Shown here: positions 26,677 to 35,696 of the stretch, piece after piece | Numbering within the stretch: position 1 is the first letter of the stretch | Layout: each line of letters begins with the position of its first letter | DNA from: Mangrovimicrobium sp033283385 | GTDB lineage: Bacteria; Pseudomonadota; Gammaproteobacteria; Pseudomonadales; Halieaceae | Direction of reading: 5' to 3' | NCBI GenBank assembly: GCA_033283385.1 | Contig: JAWMQQ010000001.1 | Coordinates: 1,488,001-1,552,000 of the forward strand | Length of the DNA: 64,000 nt | Notes under the pieces: generated by a model | The model's input: only the letters and a program-made list of their open reading frames with translations | What the model was told of the DNA's origin: nothing | Database searches by the model: none | Made by a program: the position numbers and the translations under genes

Positions 26677-29454
26677 TCATGAAGCCAAGTCCTCGCCCAC
26701 CCGCTGCAACGTCCATCGTGCGTACTTGCCGGTCGTATCAGGGTCCAGCCGATAGCCGTTAACCACCTGGCCCTTGTTGCGTCGTAGCCACCCGTTGAAC
26801 AGGCGCCCGTCGAAATTCTCCCCTTTGTAGGCCACGTCTCTTAGCAGGTCATCCAGCTCATTCCGGTGTGGATCACCTCTGGCGGTTATGCAGACTTCCT
26901 TGATCTCCCTCACCAGCACGGCCTTGGTACCGAATACCTGATGCCATGCCTCGAAGATCTGCGCGCAGCGCTGGTGTGCGGGGTCCTCAGCCCTGTTGAG
27001 CTTGGTAGCCTCGATATTGTCCGCCATACCGACAGGCAACAGGTCCTTGTCGATTAGCCAGCAGACACACTGTCGAACTAGCCGGTCCCACTCGGTGAAT
27101 GAGCCTAGGGCACCCTTGCCAAGGGCCGGAGCCCCGGCGGCTTGGTAGCTCAGCAATACCGAAAGCAGGTCAAGGCGATAGTCGTCCAGCCTTCCGCGAA
27201 TCACTTCCAGCGGGTTGAAGGAGAACTGCCGCCGCTCGGGCTCCTCGCAGTTCGCGTCTAGCGTGATTGGCAGGATGCGCCGGTAGGTATCTCCGCCTGC
27301 GGTGACGTTGTTGCCATTCAACACCCATAGAGCGCGGTTGTCGGCGCGCGCCGTCTCAGACTTGCCTAGGATTCGACCCTCCGGCTCGGCGCTGGTCAGC
27401 ATGACGCACATGGCGGCGTTGTCGATGATGCCCTGAAGATTGTCCAGCAAAAGCCCTGGACTACCCGTGAGCAGCTTGGCGAACAGACGCTTCTCGATCT
27501 CCTCACCATTTCGCTCAGGTAGGGGCATCGCGGTCAGGGATGCGCCGACCAGCAGCATGAGGCATTCGGACAGCAGCGTTTTTCCCGTGCCTGCTGCGTG
27601 AGCACGCACCAGAAACGCGGGGGCGGTGGGCAGCGTGGCGCGGCACACTGTCGTCAGCAGCGCGGCAAGATACACACCCCGACTTAAGTCGTCCTCGAAG
27701 GGAAACAGCTCAAATGGTTCCCAGATTCTCTGTAACGCGGCGCGCAGCTCGTCGTCGCCTAGCGCAAGAGGTGCTAGTAGCTCAGGATCGTCGAGTAGAA
27801 GCAGCAGGCCAGTCGCCTCGTCATACCCAGCGTGCTCAAGGATGCTGCCATCTGGACGCATGACAGGGAACTTGATGGTGCCTGAGACCTTCGGCATTCC
27901 CCACCGTCCGCGCTCAGCCAGCACGCGCTCAGCCACGTCTGTTGGGCAGTCCTTGGTCACCCAGTCCTTTGCTCGTCCGTCGAACACCTGAAATCGGAAT
28001 GACTTTTCTAGGTATGTTTTCATCCGGTGTTTGTCGAACTGGAATAGCTGATCGTCAGCGAGGTCCACCAGACTGCCAGCGCGCTCGAAAACGTCACCAT
28101 TGAGACGCATCTGCTTGAAGATTGTTGGAAGGGCATTCGGAATCTCACCCCCCACAATCTTCAGATCAATAGCGCTTCTTACCAGTGTGTAACGAACTCC
28201 CCCACGGGCGTGGCTGTAGATGCATGGCTTTCCCCTTTTGAGGTTTATCCAAGCAACACGGCTGTCGTCGTCGTAATCTGGTTCTAGCGGGTCGGGGCAT
28301 CGCGTGTCGTGATACTTGTCGGGGTCACTGAGGAGTTCGCCCACCGTGATAGTCTCCCCGTCTTCGAGTATCACCACGAACTCGCCATGCAGGATTTGAT
28401 CAGTTACTGCCTTGCGGAGAACCTCCTCGTGCTGCTGCCGCTCCTCCTCGGTCGCCCCCTCGGGCATCTTGTTCAACCCCGCTTGCACCCAAGCGTCTCG
28501 GGCCTCCTCCTGCCGTGCCCGCAGCTCCTTGTCCTTGCGCATCTCCCCCCGGAGCTGCACCAAGTCTTTAGACTCCTGCTTCGTCAGGTCGGGTATAGCT
28601 TGCATGGTATCCAACGGTGGGGCGGCGTTGTTATACACCTCAGGCTTTGGTGGCCTGGCTTCTAGTGGAGGCTCACACACTGGTGCTGCGGCGAAGTCGA
28701 CTCGGTTTGGCTGCCACACGGCGTCGTCGATCAGCGTTCGTTCCAGCAGACTGCCTGACTTGCTAACGCGATAGTAGCCGTGGCCTGCGAGCCAAAGGCG
28801 GTCGAACAGCGCTTTGCCAGCGCGTGAGATATCCTCGGCATCGGCCACCAAGATGTATACTCGCTGCCCGCGCAACCCGCTGACGTCCTCGCCGGATTCT
28901 GCGTTGAAGATGTGGCTGGAACTGGAGGTTGCCCAGAGCATTGGCGCAGCCTCTAGCTCCGGCGCAACGTCGTACAACGCAGCTATCAGCTCATATGCAG
29001 GGAGAGCCGGCGTGTTGGCCGCAGGATCGTAGTCGAGCATCATCCAACCGGGGCCGGGGTTCCAGGTGAAGAAGTCCTTGGTCCGCGCGATGGTTCCTTC
29101 GGCAGCCTCCGCGAGCCGCTTCTTTGTGGTAGCGCGGTGCCAGTTCTCAGGTGGGAGGCCAAAAATCAGGGCTTGGTTCGGTTTGAGCTTTTTTCGGAGG
29201 CCAGCGAGCTGGCGAGGATTGTTTACCTTCAGACGCTCGACATGGCCATCAATCATCTGCCCAGCAGATTCCTTTTTGATTTCTCCTGTAGCGGGGTCGA
29301 GGGAGTATCCCTTTGTGAGTCGGTCAGGGTTTTCGCTGGTGATCAGCGAGGCATAGATATGCGTGATACGATCTCGCTTGCTAGGTTGTTTTGCTTTGCG
29401 CCTCGGTTGCCGCCGGGGCGTTTCTTTTTGTGGTCGTCCCCTCGCTCGCGTCAT
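26677..29454 (-). CDS. Bifunctional primase-polymerase / SF3-like helicase
   Basis: 925 residues from ATG 29454 (ATGA overlap with the AlpA-like gene). N-terminal half: an archaeo-eukaryotic-type primase-polymerase, with the metal pair in WMMLDYDP and LWATSSSSHIF. Middle: linker with KPCIYSHARGGVRYTLV, typical of phage replicases. C-terminal: helicase ATPase with Walker A RAHAAGTGKTLLSE, Walker B-like PGLLLDNLQGI and the NGNNVTAGGD sensor. It fits replication of the element from the adjacent iterons. It starts with a lysine/arginine-rich tail. Confidence 0.87.
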   Translation of the reverse strand: MTRARGRPQKETPRRQPRRKAKQPSKRDRITHIYASLITSENPDRLTKGYSLDPATGEIKKESAGQMIDGHVERLKVNNPRQLAGLRKKLKPNQALIFGLPPENWHRATTKKRLAEAAEGTIARTKDFFTWNPGPGWMMLDYDPAANTPALPAYELIAALYDVAPELEAAPMLWATSSSSHIFNAESGEDVSGLRGQRVYILVADAEDISRAGKALFDRLWLAGHGYYRVSKSGSLLERTLIDDAVWQPNRVDFAAAPVCEPPLEARPPKPEVYNNAAPPLDTMQAIPDLTKQESKDLVQLRGEMRKDKELRARQEEARDAWVQAGLNKMPEGATEEERQQHEEVLRKAVTDQILHGEFVVILEDGETITVGELLSDPDKYHDTRCPDPLEPDYDDDSRVAWINLKRGKPCIYSHARGGVRYTLVRSAIDLKIVGGEIPNALPTIFKQMRLNGDVFERAGSLVDLADDQLFQFDKHRMKTYLEKSFRFQVFDGRAKDWVTKDCPTDVAERVLAERGRWGMPKVSGTIKFPVMRPDGSILEHAGYDEATGLLLLLDDPELLAPLALGDDELRAALQRIWEPFELFPFEDDLSRGVYLAALLTTVCRATLPTAPAFLVRAHAAGTGKTLLSECLMLLVGASLTAMPLPERNGEEIEKRLFAKLLTGSPGLLLDNLQGIIDNAAMCVMLTSAEPEGRILGKSETARADNRALWVLNGNNVTAGGDTYRRILPITLDANCEEPERRQFSFNPLEVIRGRLDDYRLDLLSVLLSYQAAGAPALGKGALGSFTEWDRLVRQCVCWLIDKDLLPVGMADNIEATKLNRAEDPAHQRCAQIFEAWHQVFGTKAVLVREIKEVCITARGDPHRNELDDLLRDVAYKGENFDGRLFNGWLRRNKGQVVNGYRLDPDTTGKYARWTLQRVGEDLAS

Positions 29455-29657
29455 ACAGCCACCCCTCGACCACGCAGCCACTCATCCAGCTCGCATTTGT
29501 TGTAGAAGCAGAAGCGGGACGTGTAGTACACGCGCTTAGGGAAGGCAGGATCATTCTCTGCCAAGCGATAGAGGGTTCTGAGGGTTACGCCGAGGTACTC
29601 AGCGGCGTCCTGAGGGCGGAGCGTGCCCTCAGGGGAGTTGCGGTTGCTTGTGGCCAT
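29451..29657 (-). CDS. AlpA-like excisionase/regulator (helix-turn-helix)
   Basis: 68 residues from ATG 29657, after AGGAGA. LRPQDAAEYLGVTLRTLYRLAENDPAFPKRV is the winged-helix motif of AlpA/MerR-like excisionases of satellites and islands, and the C-terminus CELDEWLRGRG is characteristic. In P4-like elements such proteins activate or repress int and direct excision. It is coupled to the primase gene. Confidence 0.85.
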   Translation of the reverse strand: MATSNRNSPEGTLRPQDAAEYLGVTLRTLYRLAENDPAFPKRVYYTSRFCFYNKCELDEWLRGRGVAV

Positions 29658-29731
29658 GATGCCAGGTCTCCTGTCTAGAAATTGCAACAGGGGGCATCGT
29701 AAGTTGAAGGGTGAGGCGAACCTCGGGCTTT

Positions 29732-30370
29732 TTATTCCCTATTTTTCTGCCTGAATTTTTTTACCTTGCCCTTGATGAGCTTTCGGAATCCCTCAGCATT
29801 AAGGGGGTAGCGGGTGCCGTAGCTATAGACCTCGGCCATGATTTCAGCAGCCTGCTGCTCCGCAGTTGTGGGGTGGGGCTTTTTCTTTGATTCCTTGTGG
29901 CGCTCCTGCATAGATTGGATGTATTCCTGCCCCATCGCAGGGTCGATGCGATCAGGATGCTTGATGTCGTCCTGCAGCCCGATGTAACAGAGGATGGCCT
30001 CGGATTCCGAGAGAGCCCACTGGTCAGGGTGATTGCCCTTGCTCTTGAAGATTTTGGGTGTGTCGAAAAATCGGTGGAGCACTAGCTCAGTAATCTTGGC
30101 GGGGATGGGAAGGCCTGAATCCCTCGATATCGCCACCGCCCCCTCAAGCTCGTCCCGCGTGATCTTCTCACCGCGCTCGTGCCTCGTGACGAGACAGTCC
30201 CAGGTGCTGCAAGCTCGGCGGCTGAGCGGCAGGTCTTGTGCTTCTTCCAAGTAGTGCTGCCATTCCGGGTAACGATCGCTCCAGACATCTGCTGGGTGGG
30301 CGAGCTTCGGCCATCGCGTTTCGAGCGGCCACCACTCCTCAGCAGGCCTGATTTCCTCGTGCCCAGTCAT
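29732..30370 (-). CDS. Element protein of unknown function
   Basis: 212 residues. The product is rich in Trp near the N-terminus (EEWWPLETRWPKL, WQHYLEEAQ) with a basic C-terminus (KGKVKKFRQKNRE). It is coupled to the integrase stop by ATGA and precedes the AlpA-like gene. No motif was recognised; a DNA-binding accessory of excision is a guess. Confidence 0.65.
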   Translation of the reverse strand: MTGHEEIRPAEEWWPLETRWPKLAHPADVWSDRYPEWQHYLEEAQDLPLSRRACSTWDCLVTRHERGEKITRDELEGAVAISRDSGLPIPAKITELVLHRFFDTPKIFKSKGNHPDQWALSESEAILCYIGLQDDIKHPDRIDPAMGQEYIQSMQERHKESKKKPHPTTAEQQAAEIMAEVYSYGTRYPLNAEGFRKLIKGKVKKFRQKNRE

Positions 30371-31776
30371 GCTGTCGCCTCCACTTGCTCAGACTCAGGC
30401 TCAGGCTCAGGCTGCTGCGTGCTCGGGGCGTTGAGCATTTCCAGCATGGCGGCGGCGTCCGACAGGTCTTCGGTGAAGTAGTGCTTCTCGATCATGAGCG
30501 GCGACCTGTGGCCCACGAGCTTCGCGATTCGCAAAGTCTGTGTGCCTTGCTTCACTAGATCGCTGATGAAGTTATGCCGGAAGGAGTAGAAGTGGATGTC
30601 CTGCCGTTCCAGCTCGGCGAGCTTCTTCACCTTGTTCCAGTGCCCGTGGTGCGCAGTGGCGCCAAGAGGTTGTCCAGGCACGCGATCGGACTCGAACATA
30701 TAGCCAGACTTAGGATTGCCGTGCTGTGTGCGCCAGTCGTCGATTACCTTGCCCAGTTCTTCCGTGATGGGGAACGTCACGGCAACGGGGTCCTCCAGGT
30801 ATGAGGTCTTGTTGGGCTTGTACCTCAGCACTCGCAGGTTAGAACGGAAGTCATACTGGACGTCAGTCCAATTCAGCCTGCGCACATCGCCGGGCCGCAT
30901 GCCAGTGAGTCGCGCGATGTGGCAGAAGGGAATGAACCAGTGAGGGTAGGGCACCGCGTCGAGGTCGGGCAGGTGCGGCTTGCCGTGCTGTCTGCTGTTG
31001 CGCCGACCTTGTCTTATCTGCTGGGCGAACTTCTCCAGTCCCACCTGCAACTGCGCTCGCTCACCCGCGTTGAGCAGGTCACGCTTCAGGTTCATCTCGG
31101 CAGCATCGTCCGCGTCGCGTTCCTGCTTGTTCTTCTTGGCCAGCGTGACGCCCGCAAGCGGATTGGTCTCGATAACAGGATTCTTGTTGGGGTCGCCGCG
31201 CTTCTGGCCAGCGGCGAAAGCGAGCATCGCCTTGAAGGCGGCGAGGGCGCGCTGGCGGGTGCCTCGCGTATTGCCCTTCTTCTTGCTCCAGTTCTCCCAC
31301 GCTTCAATGTCGGCGGCGGTGAGGCTGTCCATGTCGCGATCGAACAGGCGCTCGAAGTTCTTCTTGATGATGCAGACCGTGTTCCTTCCTGCGCCAGCGG
31401 ATTCCTCAAGGTGAGGTTCGTAGATCTCCGAGAAGAACGTGCCGGTGTTTACGAGCCAGCGGTTTTGCTGTTCAGCTTTCTCCTTTCTCTGCTGCTCAAC
31501 GTTTGCCTGGTGCTCAGCCCTAGGGTCGATGCCCTCAGAGAGCCTGCCTCGCCACGTATCGGCGAGGGCACGCGCTTTGACCGGCGCCATGTCGGGGCCT
31601 CCGAGGGTGGCGGTTACACGTTTACCATCGACGGGGGAGGTGTAGCGGAACCTCCACGAGCCGCCGCCCCGTAGCTTGATGAAGTACAGCCCCTTGGTGG
31701 AGTCGTGCAGCACCTTGCGGTCCTGCGCCTGAGTCTTGAAGGTGTTCCAGGCCGCCTCTGTAATCGTCTTTGCCAT
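30367..31776 (-). CDS. int: Tyrosine-type integrase of the element
   Basis: 469 residues from ATG 31776, preceded by AGAGGT. N-terminal: an Arm-type DNA-binding domain (TKGLYFIKLRGGGSWRFRY), then a core-binding domain, then the catalytic part with Arg in ARLTGMRPGDVRRLNW, His-x-x-Arg in FYSFRHNF, and Tyr in GHRSPLMIEKHYF. It is placed 190 bp from attR and transcribed leftward. It should recombine the 46-bp site in tRNA-Ala. The open frame to 31803 adds nine residues and is not preferred. Confidence 0.93.
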   Translation of the reverse strand: MAKTITEAAWNTFKTQAQDRKVLHDSTKGLYFIKLRGGGSWRFRYTSPVDGKRVTATLGGPDMAPVKARALADTWRGRLSEGIDPRAEHQANVEQQRKEKAEQQNRWLVNTGTFFSEIYEPHLEESAGAGRNTVCIIKKNFERLFDRDMDSLTAADIEAWENWSKKKGNTRGTRQRALAAFKAMLAFAAGQKRGDPNKNPVIETNPLAGVTLAKKNKQERDADDAAEMNLKRDLLNAGERAQLQVGLEKFAQQIRQGRRNSRQHGKPHLPDLDAVPYPHWFIPFCHIARLTGMRPGDVRRLNWTDVQYDFRSNLRVLRYKPNKTSYLEDPVAVTFPITEELGKVIDDWRTQHGNPKSGYMFESDRVPGQPLGATAHHGHWNKVKKLAELERQDIHFYSFRHNFISDLVKQGTQTLRIAKLVGHRSPLMIEKHYFTEDLSDAAAMLEMLNAPSTQQPEPEPESEQVEATA

Positions 31777-31965
31777 TGCTCGACCTCTTGCCCGTGTGAC
31801 CAATTTGTCGCCATTCTGGCGTCTATTTCGAGCAAAAGTATACCCATCCGAACGTAAAATGACATATTGTTCGAGTTAAGAAGTGATTGTAACTATCTGA
31901 TTACAAATACAAAAAAATTAAATATCAGGGGCTTAGGTAGCGGGGCTCTGAAAACGGGGGTCGCT

Positions 31966-32011
31966 CTGGCAGTGTTGAGGTCTGCGGTTCGATCCCGCAT
32001 AGCTCCACCAA
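31966..32011 (+). repeat. attR: 46-bp copy of the tRNA-Ala 3' end
   Basis: Identical to 19820-19865. Upstream bases are not tRNA-like (CTCTGAAAACGGGGGTCG), so this is only a 3' fragment, not a functional tRNA. The original chromosomal terminator follows at once. Confidence 0.93.
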
Positions 32012-32012
32012 A

Positions 32013-32049
32013 TAAAAACCCCCGATCCGGCAGGATCGGGGGTTTTTTT
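32013..32049. terminator. Bidirectional terminator, originally of tRNA-Ala
   Basis: AAAAACCCCCGATCC and GGATCGGGGGTTTTT form a long stem around GGCA, with T runs in both directions. On the plus strand it belongs behind tRNA-Ala before the element inserted; on the minus strand it ends the 32065-33171 gene. Confidence 0.9.
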
Positions 32050-32064
32050 ATGCCGCCGGCCCGG

Positions 32065-33171
32065 TTACGGAGGGGGCTCCTCGGTTCGCGCGCCATCCAG
32101 CACTGCCTGCATGCCGTCCGCTTCGCGCCCGCTGAAGAATCTCTCGCGCCGGGTCTGGAGGACTCCCTCGAAGGCACCCAGCAACTGGTTCTCCGTGGCC
32201 GTGTCGCCGGAATTCTTCGCGCTTTGCAGCAAGGTGGCTACATAGGCGATCCATTGCTGGGCAAATGGCACATTGCCGACATCCGGGGCGATGGTCGCCA
32301 GGACGAGGTATTCAAGGGTGATGGCTCTGTTGCTGTCGTAGGGGACGGACCAGCTGTTGATATCCTCCCCGGCAGCTCCGATGCCCAGCCTGCCTTTGGC
32401 GAATCTGAGGAGTTCATTTGCCCGGTCCTCGATGAAAGGGTCGGCGCCGGCATTCTGCCAGTTGCCTTCGAACAGTTCGTCGCCCTCGAACATGCCGTTG
32501 CCACTCGCGTCGACGAACGGAGCCACGTCACCGACTGTCGGGAACAAGCCGGGCAGCAGTTTCCCTATGTCGGGTGTGCCTTCGCGCGCGATATCGCCGA
32601 GCATCATCACGTACTCTTTGGTGACATCCGCCAGGGCCTGCTGGTGGTCCTCACGGGCGCCCGGTGTCGGGGTGGCGACCAGTGCATCGCCGATCATGAA
32701 TTGGGTGTCGACGCCGGGGCCGGGTATGGCCGGTTCGCAGGCCAGCACCTGCTCGGGAGCGGGGTCCGGGATCGGGAGTCCGCCAGCCCGCAGCAATGTC
32801 CTGAACAGGTTCTGTTGTTCGATGTAGGGCAGGATGTAAAGGAAGTGACCCCCGTCAATACCGTCGAGTGCAGCCGGCGGTACGTTGGTACACCTGACTG
32901 AACCGTCTCCCAGGCACCAGTTGGAAAGTGCGCCGAAACTGGAAGGGTATACGCCATTGTCCTCGACGTAATTGTGCATGGCGATGCCGAGTTGCTTCAG
33001 GTTGTTCGAGCATGACGTCTTCGCTGCAGCTTCACGGACTTTCTGCACTGCCGGCAGCAAGAGCCCGATCAGCACTGCGATTATCGCGATAACGACCAGG
33101 AGTTCGATAAGGGTAAAGCCCGATTCCTTTCGCTCTGGTGGTCTCTTACTCGTCCGGGTGGCGTCTCCCAT
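32065..33171 (-). CDS. DUF1559-type pseudopilin-like protein
   Basis: 368 residues. The prepilin N-terminus is textbook: basic leader ending in G, then FTLIELLVVIAIIAVLIGLL (about 19-38), then LPAVQKVREAAAKTSCSNNLKQLGIAMHNYVEDNG, the DUF1559 core. A prepilin peptidase would cut before the phenylalanine. DUF1559 proteins are very numerous in planctomycetes and rare in gammaproteobacteria. The C-terminal half is long, acidic and cysteine-poor and lacks the usual H-x9-DG ending. No secretion or pilus genes adjoin it. Role unknown. Confidence 0.85.
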   Translation of the reverse strand: MGDATRTSKRPPERKESGFTLIELLVVIAIIAVLIGLLLPAVQKVREAAAKTSCSNNLKQLGIAMHNYVEDNGVYPSSFGALSNWCLGDGSVRCTNVPPAALDGIDGGHFLYILPYIEQQNLFRTLLRAGGLPIPDPAPEQVLACEPAIPGPGVDTQFMIGDALVATPTPGAREDHQQALADVTKEYVMMLGDIAREGTPDIGKLLPGLFPTVGDVAPFVDASGNGMFEGDELFEGNWQNAGADPFIEDRANELLRFAKGRLGIGAAGEDINSWSVPYDSNRAITLEYLVLATIAPDVGNVPFAQQWIAYVATLLQSAKNSGDTATENQLLGAFEGVLQTRRERFFSGREADGMQAVLDGARTEEPPP

Positions 33172-33344
33172 AATCGGCCTCCGTCCATTGGATTGGTGGG
33201 TTTAACTGATGAAGCCTAGTCGCTCGCACCGGGTATTCAATGAAAGATATCTGCAGTTCCGGGCTTCCGAATATGAAATTCTATTACGCGACAGGCTTAT
33301 GCGTTTTCCGCCACGGTCCGCCATTTTCCAGGGGCCCGAATTAA

Positions 33345-33360
33345 GATAGTATGTACTATC
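33345..33360. promoter_or_regulatory. GATAGT-N4-ACTATC operator before DUF1214 gene 1
   Basis: GATAGT (33345-33350) and ACTATC (33355-33360) flank ATGT, 69 bp before ATG 33430. The same palindrome with another spacer stands 70 bp before the second DUF1214 gene (38925-38942). A shared repressor site is the natural reading. Confidence 0.7.
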
Positions 33361-33429
33361 CTGTTTGCTTCAGGTCCGGGGCGGGGCCAGTGCAATCAAT
33401 AACCAGAAAATACATAGCGAGACCTTCTT

Positions 33430-34602
33430 ATGAGCAGTGAGCCCGGCATATTGCACTATCTACAGGATCTCGAATCAGCGGTAGCAAACCTCGCGAACAC
33501 GTGGCGACCCGACGATCCCGCCTACCGCGCCGATGTCTACCGCCAGGCCATGACCAGCCTGTCCTATGCGTATTTCGCCTATTTCCACGCGGATGCCGAA
33601 CACCCGGACTGGGCCCCCCTGTGGAACCCGGTGTACACCCTGCAACCCAACCCGGACGATATCTACCTGCAGTCGCCGATCCGGGGGGACCTCACGTACC
33701 GCGTCTCCGGCAATCGCGGCACCTGCAAGATCCTCTCATTCACCACGCAGAAAGTGCTCTCCGGCACGGTGGATGAAATGCCCAATCCCAGCGGCCACAA
33801 CGAGGTGGATTGCACGGATCTCGGGCTGGAACCGGGAGAGGACTTCGAAGTGATATTCAGCGCGCAGCGACCGGAGGGTTACGCGGGAAAGTGGGCGCCC
33901 ATCGACCCGCAGGCGGGCGGCATGATGCTGCGCTTTCGCAGCTACGACTGGCTCAACGAGACCGATCCGGTGCTGAGCATCGAGTGCCTGGACGAGGTGC
34001 CGCCCAAGCCCCGGTTGTCGCCGGAGGAAATCCTGGCGCGCATCCAGGAAATGGCGAAATTCCCCGGGCGCAAGACCAACCTGTATTACCGCATGCAGAA
34101 CGGCGTGAAGGAGCGGGTGGGCTTCAACGTCTTCGAACCGATCCGCTACCCCGGCGCACTGGTGAAGCAGACCTACTGGCCGGCCTGCTTCCAGCTGGAA
34201 CCCGATGAAGCGCTGATCATCGAGACGGACCTGCCCGGGCGCCGGCCCTACTGGAACATCCAGCTCAACGACCCGTATTTCAATGCGCTGGAGTATGTTT
34301 ACCGCCTGTCCAGCACCAATGGCCACTACGCGAAGGTGAGTTCCGACGGCAGGTTCCGCGCGGTGATTTCACTCACCGATCCCGGGGTACCCAACTGGCT
34401 GGACCCGGCGGGGTATACCGAGGGCGGCATCTACGGCCGCTGGTACGACTGCGATACGGAACCGGTGCCGACCATCAAGCGGGTCAAGCTCGCGGATTTG
34501 CGCGAGCACCTGCCGGCGGATACGCCGGTGGTCTCAATGGCCGAGCGTGATGAGGAGTTGCGTCTGCGGGTCAGGGCCTGTCAGCGGCGCCGCCGCTGGT
34601 AA
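33430..34602 (+). CDS. DUF1214-family protein, copy 1
   Basis: 390 residues without a leader, so cytoplasmic. The N-terminal part (NTWRPDDPAYRADVYRQ; HPDWAPLWNPVYTLQPNPDD) precedes a C-terminal DUF1214 domain (RRPYWNIQLNDPYF, YVYRLSSTNGHYAK, GVPNWLDPAGYTEG, GRWYD). It is clearly homologous to the product at 37679-38854 along its full length, including the terminal RACQRRRRW/RGCQRRRRW. The family has no firm function; members occur near catabolic clusters. It stands alone on the plus strand, behind its operator, converging on the dehydrogenase operon. Confidence 0.85.
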   Translation: MSSEPGILHYLQDLESAVANLANTWRPDDPAYRADVYRQAMTSLSYAYFAYFHADAEHPDWAPLWNPVYTLQPNPDDIYLQSPIRGDLTYRVSGNRGTCKILSFTTQKVLSGTVDEMPNPSGHNEVDCTDLGLEPGEDFEVIFSAQRPEGYAGKWAPIDPQAGGMMLRFRSYDWLNETDPVLSIECLDEVPPKPRLSPEEILARIQEMAKFPGRKTNLYYRMQNGVKERVGFNVFEPIRYPGALVKQTYWPACFQLEPDEALIIETDLPGRRPYWNIQLNDPYFNALEYVYRLSSTNGHYAKVSSDGRFRAVISLTDPGVPNWLDPAGYTEGGIYGRWYDCDTEPVPTIKRVKLADLREHLPADTPVVSMAERDEELRLRVRACQRRRRW

Positions 34603-34666
34603 AAGGTATTTCGCTGCGGGCGCGGCCGGGCCATTCCGGCGCTGCCCGCTGGAAAGTTGTGGGCGT

Positions 34667-35683
34667 CTAGGCTACCCCGCAGCACACATGCACCTTTGTC
34701 TCGCTGTTCGGCCCGCGCAATGTATCGAACATTCCCGGCATGGCATCCAGCGAAATCTCGTTGGTGATGATCGCCTTGGGATCGCAGTGCCCCTTGTCCA
34801 TCTGGTCGGCGATGTAGATGAATTCACGCATGGAATAGCCAACGGAAAACTGGATGGAGGCGCACTTGTACGAGGCGACGGCGGGGATCACCGCGTCCGG
34901 CGAGGTGCAGAAACCCAGCGAGATGACCCTGCCGAACTGCGCTGCGTGCCCGACCGCCTTGTTCAGCAGTCCCTCCGCGCCGACGCATTCGAAGACGATC
35001 TCGGGCGGGCCACCCAGCGCTTCCTGCACCTCGCCGATTTCGTTGTCGCCATAGCTGATGAACGCATCGGCCCCCATCTGCAATGACAGCGCCTTGCGCC
35101 GCTCCGAGCGGGACATGGCGACGATGTGGCCCGCGCCGAGGCGACGAGCCCAGTAGATTGCATAGAGGGCTACCGTGCCGCCGCCCAGTACCAGCACCCG
35201 GTCTCCGGGCTGGATGCTGGCGAGCTTGGCGCCGTAGAGGCTGATGGCCAGGGGCTCGATCAGCGCGCCGTCGCTTGCGGAGAGCGTGGAGGGCAGGCGG
35301 GTGGCCACGCTCACGGGGACGCTCGCCAGTTCCGCGAAGCCGAACATCGCAGAGCCGGGCCGGGACTGGCAGAGGATACTGTTGCCGTGGGTGCGGCAGG
35401 CGTGGCACTGGCCGCAGGCCACCGCCGGGAGCACGGCGATCTGGTCGCCCACCTTGTAATCCCGGACGTTGCTGCCGAGTTCGATGATCTCGCCGGCGTA
35501 TTCATGGCCGAATTGCACGCCGCTGCCGTAATCCCAGTGTCCCCCCTTGGTCATGGTGAGATCGGTGCCGCAGATACCGCAGCGATGCACGCGGATCAGC
35601 ACCTCGTTGGCGGCCGGTTGCGGGTCGGGCAGGGTGTCGATGGTAATCGGCTTGCCGGCGCCGGGGTAGATGGCGGCTTTCAT
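34667..35683 (-). CDS. Zinc-binding alcohol dehydrogenase (MDR family)
   Basis: 338 residues. Catalytic zinc: HRCGICGTDLTM, GHEYAGEI; structural zinc: CGQCHACRTHGNSILC (four cysteines, about 91-106). The Rossmann loop VLVLGGGTVALYAIYWARRLG binds NAD(P). It is the fourth gene of an operon that starts with DUF1214 copy 2, 13 bp after the sulfotransferase-like gene. The substrate is unknown; oxidation of a secondary alcohol fits the SDR partner. Confidence 0.9.
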   Translation of the reverse strand: MKAAIYPGAGKPITIDTLPDPQPAANEVLIRVHRCGICGTDLTMTKGGHWDYGSGVQFGHEYAGEIIELGSNVRDYKVGDQIAVLPAVACGQCHACRTHGNSILCQSRPGSAMFGFAELASVPVSVATRLPSTLSASDGALIEPLAISLYGAKLASIQPGDRVLVLGGGTVALYAIYWARRLGAGHIVAMSRSERRKALSLQMGADAFISYGDNEIGEVQEALGGPPEIVFECVGAEGLLNKAVGHAAQFGRVISLGFCTSPDAVIPAVASYKCASIQFSVGYSMREFIYIADQMDKGHCDPKAIITNEISLDAMPGMFDTLRGPNSETKVHVCCGVA

Positions 35684-35696
35684 TTCGGTATCTCCT

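Larger units (their letters stand above)
19820..32011. mobile_element. Integrated satellite-like element in tRNA-Ala, 12.2 kb between attL and attR
   Basis: Bounded by exact 46-bp repeats. Almost everything inside is on the minus strand: integrase next to attR, an unknown protein, AlpA-like regulator, primase-helicase, a candidate iteron origin, a terminase module, two small proteins, then an AT-richer cargo operon with a TIR-NTPase. There are integration, replication and packaging functions but no capsid, portal or tail genes, so it should depend on a helper phage if active, or else be a reduced prophage. Cargo composition differs visibly from the GC-rich core, indicating separate acquisition. 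Confidence 0.88.

Noticed and set aside
31966..32011. Second tRNA-Ala gene
   Set aside because: Only the 3' half is present; it is the attR copy.
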